Source of the DNA: Kiritimatiellia bacterium
GTDB taxonomy: Bacteria > Verrucomicrobiota > Kiritimatiellia > UBA8416 > JADHWI01
NCBI GenBank assembly: GCA_030744755.1
Contig: JASLPY010000002.1
Location: 131,006 to 185,239 of the forward strand
Direction of reading: 5' to 3'
Length of the DNA: 54,234 nt
The position numbers and the translations under genes are program-made. The notes beneath the pieces were generated by a model, which worked only from the letters and a program-made list of their open reading frames with translations, did no database searches and was not told the DNA's origin. Positions 35,604 through 43,021 of this stretch are shown here, piece by piece; position 1 is the stretch's first letter; each line of letters begins with the position of its first letter.

Positions 35604-37196
35604 TCAAGTATACCAGTGTTCAATGTAACGCCGGATACGACCGAAATCGCCCTTCAAGACAGATCTCAATCCTTTTGATAAGACAATGGCCATTTCCATT
35701 CCCTTGTAAAAAAGTTTATAGAGCGGGGCAAACACCCGGCGGTCGAATGCCTTTACAAACATCCGGTGCGTGAAGAAGCGAATGATGAAACGCGGGAAGC
35801 GAGAGAAGCCGGCCATGTACATCAGCATGTTCGGGTATGTGAAACCTGGCATCTGCATATGCTTCTGATAGACCTCACGGTGTTCAGCATCTTTTGACGC
35901 AATAATCCCTTCCTTCTTCGCTCTTACATTAACATCCGTCCCGGGATACATAACCAGCGAAGCTCTCTTCAGCCAGAAGGGGGGAGGGAACTCCAGGATG
36001 AACTTCACGGTTTCGACGACATCCGAAGAAGTCTCCCACGGGTTATCGAGGATCACATGGTAGCAAGGGGAGTAGATCTGTTTCGTGTACTCATGCATCA
36101 GTTTAACCCGGTCGAGTAACAGGTCTTTATCGCTCTTGCGATTGTACGAATCGATGCCGCGCGCACTGACGGTCTGTATGCCCATCTCAATGAATGCCAG
36201 CCCGCCATCGATCATGGCTGTCATCTTCTCCGCATTCAAGGTGGTGGGGCTGGCCTGCACATGAAACGGCAATCCAACGTCTTCCTTATATCGTTTGGAG
36301 AACTCCACTATTTCGGAAGTAGAACGTGCCGTGAATGTATCGTCGAACATGAAGATACTCTCGACAAAGGGCATGTCCTGTCGAATCTGCCGCAATTCAG
36401 CCAGAATATGGTCGATACTTCGTTTCCGGTAGTAGTGGCACTTCTGCTCTTCCTTGTACAGGTCTGTGAGGGCCTTTTCGGCGCAGAAAGCGCAGTGATG
36501 AGGGCATCCCCTGGTGCCCATGATCTTGAACGAAAGAGTTCGCTGGAAATGGTCGGAAAAGGTGCCTTCCAGGTTAGGCTCCAGCGGGAAGGATCTTTGC
36601 AACAACTCTTTGCTCATCGGCTCAACGGAATTCGTTAAAATATCGAAGGCATAATGATCATCCAGTCCGAAATCTGCGAAGGGAAGGGAATCCAGATCAG
36701 CGATGGGGCCCCGGATAGTATTGCGGGTAATCGTTCCGTTGTTCCTGACCCACAGGTTTGGCACGTCGGAGTAGTCCTTGCCGGCTTCCAGCCTGCGCAA
36801 GAGCTCAAGCGTCGCGTCTTCTCCTTCACCCCGGCACACAATATCCGCATACTCAAGTGATTCCTCAGGCGCGACGGTTGCATGAATGCCTCCCCATATG
36901 ATGGGAACATCCAGCTTGTTGCGAACCGCCTGCGTAACCTGGACGGCTCGATCAAAGTAGTTGGTCATCAAGGAGAAACCAACCAGGTCCGCATCCTTAC
37001 AGAGTTCAACCACCTGTTCCAGGATGTGATCTTCGTAGGCATACACGTAACCCTGGTTGAACCTGAACTTCTTCACGCCACCGGGCAGAAACACACATCG
37101 AACGTTAACGCCGTTTTGCTTTAGAAACGCGGACAGGGATCTAACGCCGAAAGAACAGGCGTCGGGCGGTGTGGGATTTACCAGTGTTACTCTCAC
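35604..37196 (-). CDS. B12-binding radical SAM protein (paralog of the 34053 and 50247 proteins)
   Basis: The 530-residue protein begins with a GTG start (MRVTLVNPTPPDACSFGVRSL). Its B12-binding half contains LVGFSLMTNYFDRAVQVTQ and PIIWGGIHATVAPEESLEYADIVCRGEGEDA. The radical SAM motif is CPHHCAFC (C231, C235, C238), followed by CHYYRKRSIDHILAELRQI and IFMFDDTFTARSTSEIVEF. The C-terminal half has CYHVILDNPWETSSDVVETV. It lacks a DxHxxG motif. The start overlaps the stop of the acyltransferase gene upstream (GTGA), so the two are coupled. The next radical SAM gene is 54 bases downstream, giving an acyltransferase and three radical SAM genes in one run. Confidence 0.88.
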   Translation of the reverse strand: MRVTLVNPTPPDACSFGVRSLSAFLKQNGVNVRCVFLPGGVKKFRFNQGYVYAYEDHILEQVVELCKDADLVGFSLMTNYFDRAVQVTQAVRNKLDVPIIWGGIHATVAPEESLEYADIVCRGEGEDATLELLRRLEAGKDYSDVPNLWVRNNGTITRNTIRGPIADLDSLPFADFGLDDHYAFDILTNSVEPMSKELLQRSFPLEPNLEGTFSDHFQRTLSFKIMGTRGCPHHCAFCAEKALTDLYKEEQKCHYYRKRSIDHILAELRQIRQDMPFVESIFMFDDTFTARSTSEIVEFSKRYKEDVGLPFHVQASPTTLNAEKMTAMIDGGLAFIEMGIQTVSARGIDSYNRKSDKDLLLDRVKLMHEYTKQIYSPCYHVILDNPWETSSDVVETVKFILEFPPPFWLKRASLVMYPGTDVNVRAKKEGIIASKDAEHREVYQKHMQMPGFTYPNMLMYMAGFSRFPRFIIRFFTHRMFVKAFDRRVFAPLYKLFYKGMEMAIVLSKGLRSVLKGDFGRIRRYIEHWYT

Positions 37197-38173
37197 TTAC
37201 TTGTCACCTCGGCATCCTGACGTTGGGATTTGCATATATCATCATCGGACAACGGATTAGCCATGCCTCTTTCCGCGTCCATTCGCATTCGAACCAGAAT
37301 CATACCATAGTGGCAGGGAAAGCGTTTTACAAAATCGGCAAACAACGCCGCAAAACCCTCAACATGTCTCCGCACAACTGAATCGCGGGGACCTGATCCG
37401 GTAACTTCGATAGGTTTCTCAAGAATAACGGTGTGTGTTTCATCCGGATGGCGGATTACGAACGTCGGCACTATACGTGCCCCCGTTTTCAAGGCCAGAT
37501 TAATTGGTGCCGGTGAGAACAGGGCCGATCCATCGAGAAACGGTACGCTCATGAACTTGGTGCTGTCCCGACCGTCAAAAGCGATCGTTACGATCTCGTT
37601 TCGCTGCAGGGCCTTGTACAATGGACGCAGGAAACCGCCAACCTGTATGAAGTTCACGGGCAGGCGATCAGCCTGCCGTTTGCGCCATCGCCATAGACGC
37701 TCCCCGAAAAAGGAATAATGCACGGGGCGCCCGGTGACCTGGTTGACCTTATATCCCAGGTGTCCCAGAAGGGGCAACGGAAGCAGGAAAGACCCGAAGT
37801 GCGCCAGCAGGAGGATAACGCCCTTGTCGGATGCCAACGCTTTGTCCAGATTCTCCAGGCCCTCTACCGAAGCAACGCGGGATATTCGCTCCTTTGTCAG
37901 GTCTCCGAAGAAAAGGCTCTCGAGGTGTCGAGCGTAGTAGACCTGGAAGCTTCGTTTTACGATCCCCTGGATTTCCGGCTCGTCATATTGCTTTCCGAGG
38001 TAGCGGGATACCTCCTCTATCGCCACATGCCGCTTGCGTGGCTTCAGAGCACACAGGAGCGATCCCAACCACTTGCCAAGTTTAGCGGTACCCCTCAGGC
38101 CCAGGAGGCGGTGTAACAGGTGGGCGGCTCCGCCAATCATCTTGATGGCGGTATCTATAAGAACACGAATCAA
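37193..38173 (-). CDS. LpxL/HtrB-like acyltransferase, HX4D/E motif altered
   Basis: The 326-residue protein has the acyltransferase layout with a TTG start (MIRVLIDTAIKMIGGAAHLLH) and an AGG ribosome site 6 bases before it. The active-site region near residue 123 reads LLLAHFGSFLLPLPLLG, so the acid at HX4(D/E) is Leu. Downstream IVTIAFDGRDSTKFMSVPFLDG and INLALKTGARIVPTFV resemble the LpxL family. The gene is coupled by overlaps to wzc upstream and a B12 radical SAM gene downstream. This places acylation or acyl-chain handling in the same operon as the polysaccharide export machinery. The substrate is unknown. Confidence 0.83.
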   Translation of the reverse strand: MIRVLIDTAIKMIGGAAHLLHRLLGLRGTAKLGKWLGSLLCALKPRKRHVAIEEVSRYLGKQYDEPEIQGIVKRSFQVYYARHLESLFFGDLTKERISRVASVEGLENLDKALASDKGVILLLAHFGSFLLPLPLLGHLGYKVNQVTGRPVHYSFFGERLWRWRKRQADRLPVNFIQVGGFLRPLYKALQRNEIVTIAFDGRDSTKFMSVPFLDGSALFSPAPINLALKTGARIVPTFVIRHPDETHTVILEKPIEVTGSGPRDSVVRRHVEGFAALFADFVKRFPCHYGMILVRMRMDAERGMANPLSDDDICKSQRQDAEVTSK

Positions 38174-40272
38174 TAATACCTGTGATGATACTCGTGATAA
38201 TATGGATGATCTTGTGAGCGCAGCTTATTCAGAATAGCGCCTATGATTCTGACACGCGCCTGATCCAAACGCTCCTTGGAGTGATTGACCAGTGCGAAAG
38301 AAGTCTTGGCCGCCTCTACAACAAGAATCATTCCGTCCGCTATCTCGCCGATCTGCAGTGCGTCGTTCACCGAGACCACGGGAGGCGTATCCAGGACGAT
38401 CACCTCGTACATCTCGCGTAATCGAGCGACGACATCTTTGATCTTCTGCGATTCCACAAGCCGGCTGGGATCGGGAGGAACGGGGCCGCTGGCAATGAAA
38501 TCCAGGCCTTCCGTATCGGTACTGATGATTACGTCTTCCAGGGAACTCCCATCCACAAGCACATTGGTGAGTCCCGCGCCGGGCGGAGTACCAAAGTACT
38601 TGTGACCGATCGGTCTGCGCAGGTCCAGATCCACCATGATGGTCTTCTTCCCTTCCATGGCGTAGATAGTTGCAACGTTCGCGCAGACACTGCTTTTGCC
38701 TTCTTTCGCCAGCGAACTGGTAATGGCCAGTACCTGCACTGGTTCATCCACAGACGCGTATTGAATGCTGCTGCGAACAGTACGGAATGCCTCCACCAAC
38801 GGGGAAGCGGGTGGAAGCCCCGAAATCCGTCGATTTCTGCGAAGCAGAGACTTCTTCGGGATTGTTCCGAGTACGGTCAGTCCTTCGATGGCGGACAGAT
38901 CCGAGGTCGTCTTGACCGTATGATCTATATACTCCAGGACAAAAGCTACGGCAGCGGCCCAGAATGCACCAACGAATATGCCTATGATGTAGACAAGTAC
39001 CTTCTTGGGGAAGTCCTGCTCGTCTGGTTCCTCGGCCGACTCCACAAGTCGCACATCAGGAACAGTCATGGACTCGGCAATGCCTACCTGGGTCATGTAT
39101 TCCAGGAGACTCTGGTACATGTCTTGACTGACGCGCAACTCGAGGTCCAGCTTGGCATGTTGCGCATTGATCGAAGGGATTTCGATAAGTCTCTTCTGAT
39201 AACTATCGATGAAACTTTCTATGAGCTGTTGTTTGCTTTTTGCCGCAGCCAGATCGATCTCGCCGTTGATCTTCTTTCGAATAAGCTCGTCATAGGTCGG
39301 GTCAACGGTGGTGGTCTGATTGTCGAGCACCATCGTGGCTTCTGTTTTGACCAAGTCACGCACCGTCTCGATTTCGCGTTCAATCTGCTTGTAATCAGGG
39401 TGTTCCTTTGTAACTTCGGTTGCCTTTTTCGAAAGAGACACGAGCAACTCGTTCAACTCTGTCTTCAGTGCTCTAATCTCGTCACTGCGCGCTGCCCTCT
39501 CCGACTCTTTCCGATACTTCTCCATGCCGGCCAGTTTAAGTCCGGACTCGTCGATATCGCTTTGGAGTACAGCGGACGATTGCTGACTTGCTTCAAGGTC
39601 ACTCTTAAGAGAGGCGATTTTTTGAACCAGCGTCGTTATCTCAAGTTTCAAATCCAGGCTGCTCTCTTCTGTCTGGAACTTGGACAGATCAGCAAGAGAA
39701 CTGTAGTATTGCTCCTTGACGCTCTTGAGCTGCTCCTCGATAAACAGCCGGGCCGCCTTGTACTCCTCTCGCGTCCTCTGCAGCCGGTCGTTGACGTAAA
39801 GCTCCGCGAGGAGATTCGCCATCTTCGCCGCTTCGGTGGCGTTCGTGGACCCTGCCGTAATCTCCAGTATTGCCGATTCCTCGTACTGGTCTACCTCGAC
39901 GTAGGGGTGGTAGATGACTTTGGCCGTAATTCCGGCATTTGCCAGGTCTTTTGTCGCAATCGCCTCCCCTTTGCGATTCTTCAGTTCGAGCTGGTCAATA
40001 AGCTTGGTCAACAGCGGCCTGAGAGTGGCCAACGCGATGTCTGTTTCGTAATCTTCCGAGCTGGAGGATCCCCCTCCCATTGACTGCATTCCCAGGCTGG
40101 ACATGAGCGAGTCAAGCGTGTCTGAAGATTCAACAAGTAGTTTCGCTTTACCTTCAAAGATTGCAGGGGTGACTGAGGCCCAGAATGCGAGAGCCCCAAA
40201 GAACAGAAGGAAGACAAGAATAATCGCCACCAGTCTTCTGCGAACAACCTCCAGTATCTTGAGCAATTCCAT
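38170..40272 (-). CDS. Wzc-like polysaccharide co-polymerase and tyrosine autokinase
   Basis: The 700-residue protein joins a Wzz/GNVR chain-length domain to a BY-kinase domain. An N-terminal membrane helix lies at about residues 14-33, a long coiled-coil periplasmic region at about 160-390, and a second helix at about 423-445. The kinase domain has Walker A ITSSLAKEGKSS (near 517-528), Walker A' IMVDLDLRRP and Walker B VIVLDTPPVVSVN. The usual Pro in SxxPxEGKS is Ala here. The C-terminus DHPYYHEYHHRYY carries five Tyr, the autophosphorylation cluster expected in BY-kinases. Together with Wza at 40381 it would control length and export of the capsule or exopolysaccharide. Confidence 0.93.
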   Translation of the reverse strand: MELLKILEVVRRRLVAIILVFLLFFGALAFWASVTPAIFEGKAKLLVESSDTLDSLMSSLGMQSMGGGSSSSEDYETDIALATLRPLLTKLIDQLELKNRKGEAIATKDLANAGITAKVIYHPYVEVDQYEESAILEITAGSTNATEAAKMANLLAELYVNDRLQRTREEYKAARLFIEEQLKSVKEQYYSSLADLSKFQTEESSLDLKLEITTLVQKIASLKSDLEASQQSSAVLQSDIDESGLKLAGMEKYRKESERAARSDEIRALKTELNELLVSLSKKATEVTKEHPDYKQIEREIETVRDLVKTEATMVLDNQTTTVDPTYDELIRKKINGEIDLAAAKSKQQLIESFIDSYQKRLIEIPSINAQHAKLDLELRVSQDMYQSLLEYMTQVGIAESMTVPDVRLVESAEEPDEQDFPKKVLVYIIGIFVGAFWAAAVAFVLEYIDHTVKTTSDLSAIEGLTVLGTIPKKSLLRRNRRISGLPPASPLVEAFRTVRSSIQYASVDEPVQVLAITSSLAKEGKSSVCANVATIYAMEGKKTIMVDLDLRRPIGHKYFGTPPGAGLTNVLVDGSSLEDVIISTDTEGLDFIASGPVPPDPSRLVESQKIKDVVARLREMYEVIVLDTPPVVSVNDALQIGEIADGMILVVEAAKTSFALVNHSKERLDQARVRIIGAILNKLRSQDHPYYHEYHHRYY

Positions 40273-40380
40273 TCTTCTCTCCGTATGCTGCCCTCTGACG
40301 TCGACAGAACTCGCTAACAGCCAACCGCATTATGAACGTGAACCGTGACCCCTGCGGATGCGGGGCGGTGTGAGCCCAAA

Positions 40381-41211
40381 TTACGGCCCAACAGTAAAGC
40401 TGCTGCGTTGCGATGACGTTTCTCCGGATAACGCGTCCTCGACTTCCGGAAACAGGATGATTCCCTGTTCCGCTGTTACTACAGGTCGTAGGATTGTGTT
40501 GATCCGACTCATAAATCTTTCCACGCTGGCAATCTTGGTAGGAGGAATCAAAACAATGTCACCACTCATGATGCCAGGTCGTCCTTCAACCGCACCGTTC
40601 TTAACGATGTTCAGAACATCAACAGTATCTACCCTGGGTTTTTCCAGAGACGTTCGGATTACCAGGACCTTCCTTCGGTTTGCGTCTTCGGTAAAACCTC
40701 CGGCTGATGCAATCGCCTCCCATACCAACATTCGCCGGTCCAGGGCAAAAGATCCAGGTGTCTTGGCCTCGCCGAAAACATAGAAACGCTGGCTCTTGAC
40801 AGAAACGACATTCACGTCCACCCGTGGGTTGATGATGTACTTGGCCAGCGCCTTCACGATCTCATCTCGTAGCTGAAGAGGTGAAAGGCCATCAGCCTTG
40901 ATTCTACCACCCAGCGGAAGATCCAGATTCCCTAATGGATCCACAGTTGCCGTTCTATCCAGATCAGTGTTGCGCCATACTTTGATGGCAACCTGATCAC
41001 CCGGTCCAAGGACAAACCGTCCTTCGGCCAACTGCTTCTCCGCCAACTCCTTGCTCGCCGCCTTGTCGGTGGATGACGGACTGCCCATTTCTGAACGGTT
41101 GGTCGGTGTTGCGCACGAAGAGAGGAACAGCAGTGCGGTCACGCAGACAAGGGATGCCCACTTGTTCAAAACGTCACGACCGGCGAATTCAGATATAAAC
41201 ATCATAACCAT
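40381..41211 (-). CDS. Wza-type polysaccharide export lipoprotein
   Basis: The 276-residue protein has a lipoprotein signal peptide ending in LLFLSSC (lipobox Cys about residue 33), placing it at the outer membrane. The Poly_export domain begins RFVLGPGDQVAIKVWRNTDLDRTATVDPLGNLDLPLGGRIKADG-like, followed by an SLBB-type region (RFYVFGEAKTPGSFALDRRMLVWEAIASAGGFTEDANR) and a second SLBB-like end with DIVLIPP. Family members form the octameric channel across the outer membrane. It sits 108 bases upstream of wzc and is the first gene of the minus-strand export set. The opposite-strand gene starts 170 bases away, so promoters for both sets should lie in that gap. Confidence 0.95.
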   Translation of the reverse strand: MVMMFISEFAGRDVLNKWASLVCVTALLFLSSCATPTNRSEMGSPSSTDKAASKELAEKQLAEGRFVLGPGDQVAIKVWRNTDLDRTATVDPLGNLDLPLGGRIKADGLSPLQLRDEIVKALAKYIINPRVDVNVVSVKSQRFYVFGEAKTPGSFALDRRMLVWEAIASAGGFTEDANRRKVLVIRTSLEKPRVDTVDVLNIVKNGAVEGRPGIMSGDIVLIPPTKIASVERFMSRINTILRPVVTAEQGIILFPEVEDALSGETSSQRSSFTVGP

Positions 41212-41381
41212 TGTTCCAAAATCCAGCGTTCCGTCCTATGGGAGTATGCTGTTTTCCCGTCATAGTCCAATTGTAGATTCGCGGTACTTTACATGCTCGG
41301 CTTGCAATGTCAACAGGTTTAAGCTAGCGTTACCCTTCTGTTTTGAGACATAGACACAACGGAAGAGGGAATCAAAAGACC

Positions 41382-42962
41382 ATGAGACGGCTGTTCATTC
41401 TTGGCATAGACGGGGCGACTTTTGATGTGATGAAGCCCTGGGTCTCGGAAGGTCACCTCCCGAACTTCGCTCGATTGTTCGATGAAGGTTGCCACGCCGT
41501 CATGCAATCCTCTACCCCGCCGCTGAGCCCCGTAGCCTGGACAAGTATTGCAACCGGCGTAAACCCCGGCAAACACGGCATATACGATTTCGTTACCGGA
41601 AGCCCAACGGAAGGAACGGATCTGCCGACATTCAGTTTCGCCACCGGTCGCGATCGCAAGACCAAGGCCTTCTGGGAGATCTTCAGCGAATTAGACAGGC
41701 CGAGCATTGTTGTAAATATGCCTGCCTCGTATCCACCCGACCCGGTCAATGGACTGATGATAAGCGGGTGGGATGCAACGCAGGAGAAGATGAAAGCGTT
41801 CCACCCCGAAGGATTGTATGAAGAGATTATGGCGGAGTGTGGCGACTACTGCATGACTCCTCTCGATCTAATCTCGAAAGCCACAATGCTGCGCAGGGAT
41901 GCTGCATCCATGGAGAAGCTTGGCCAAGCCACAATCAAGTCAGCTCAGCAGCGTAGAAAGGTCATGCGCTATCTTGCCACCAGGCATCCCTGGGATGTTT
42001 TTTTTGGCGTCTTCACGGAGACCGACGTAGTCCAACACCGATTCTGGGACACTGTCGGATCTTCGGATCTCAGCAAAAACGTGATATTCCAGATCTACCG
42101 GGAAGTCGATCTTTTCGTTGAATATCTTCTGAGTGAATTTGGCGACGACATCGACATTATGGTTGTGTCAGATCATGGTTTCAGATCCATGAGCGCGTCG
42201 GTCGACCTGGATCTTTATCTTCAACAGCAGGGATTCTTGAGCAGGAGGTCGCCTCCCGCCGCATCGTTGCGCGCAATGGCACGGCGCTGTACGAGGGTCC
42301 TGCTACCGGTTGTCAGGCGGCTTGGAATCGCCCCCCGGCCTAAATCTGCCGCTGTGAAGCCCCGGCACACGACGATTGAGCGCCAGAACAGCCGCGTGTT
42401 TTTTGAAGGCAAATACCCGTACTTCTACGTTCTGCCACCCAACAAGGCAGAGGATCTGCTGCCCGAATTGCAGGAAAGCATGATGTCATTGCGTTATGGC
42501 GATGATCGCGTCTTCAAAAAAGTTGTGCCAGCGGCCGAAGTGTTCTGGGGACCCTACGTGAACGACATGCCCGACATCGTGGGCATCATGAATGAGCAGT
42601 TCTCTGTGTCAGGAGCAGGCATACTCATGGCGCAACGTCGGAAGAAAGAGATTTTTGGTGATCACATCTGGAATGGGATTCATGCGCCGAATGGCATCTT
42701 TATGTTCAAGGGCGAGGGCGCCGAAAAGGGGCAGCTTGACACAATCAACGTTTTTGATGTTGCGCCTACGATTCTCTCCCGCAGCGGGATTGACATCCCG
42801 AATGAAATGGACGGCAAGCCCGTCCAGGGCGTTATCACATCTCGGGAAACCAAGTACAACGACTACAACATATATAAGGACCCCGAGGCTGCAGGAGCGA
42901 AGCTTAGCGATGATGATGAGAGCGAATTAAGGGATCGTCTGGCCGCCCTCGGATACCTGTAA
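41382..42962 (+). CDS. Alkaline phosphatase-superfamily (type I phosphodiesterase-like) hydrolase
   Basis: The product has about 526 residues, starting MRRLFILGIDGATFDVMKPW. The first metal-binding Asp (GIDGATFD) and the nucleophile region STPPLSPVAWTSIATGVNPGKHGIYDFV, with Thr or Ser, are followed by DIMVVSDHGFRSM and a C-terminal HAPNGIFMFKG. These are marks of phosphodiesterase/phosphoglycerol transferase-like members of the superfamily. No signal peptide is obvious, so it is probably cytoplasmic, and may act on nucleotide sugars or phospho-lipids. The frame is open to 41343, but the ATG at 41382 gives the conserved N-terminus. It starts the plus-strand cluster that ends at 51782. Confidence 0.85.
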   Translation: MRRLFILGIDGATFDVMKPWVSEGHLPNFARLFDEGCHAVMQSSTPPLSPVAWTSIATGVNPGKHGIYDFVTGSPTEGTDLPTFSFATGRDRKTKAFWEIFSELDRPSIVVNMPASYPPDPVNGLMISGWDATQEKMKAFHPEGLYEEIMAECGDYCMTPLDLISKATMLRRDAASMEKLGQATIKSAQQRRKVMRYLATRHPWDVFFGVFTETDVVQHRFWDTVGSSDLSKNVIFQIYREVDLFVEYLLSEFGDDIDIMVVSDHGFRSMSASVDLDLYLQQQGFLSRRSPPAASLRAMARRCTRVLLPVVRRLGIAPRPKSAAVKPRHTTIERQNSRVFFEGKYPYFYVLPPNKAEDLLPELQESMMSLRYGDDRVFKKVVPAAEVFWGPYVNDMPDIVGIMNEQFSVSGAGILMAQRRKKEIFGDHIWNGIHAPNGIFMFKGEGAEKGQLDTINVFDVAPTILSRSGIDIPNEMDGKPVQGVITSRETKYNDYNIYKDPEAAGAKLSDDDESELRDRLAALGYL

Positions 42963-43021
42963 ATCAAGCTTGCTAACGGAAACGGCGAATTCACAGTCTG
43001 AAGCGGGGGAGAACAGGAACA

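Noticed and set aside
38602..40083. A 493-residue open frame on the plus strand opposite wzc
   Set aside because: It is fully antisense to the strongly supported wzc gene, has no recognisable domain, and its Leu/Arg/Gln-rich composition is what the reverse of a coiled-coil gene gives.
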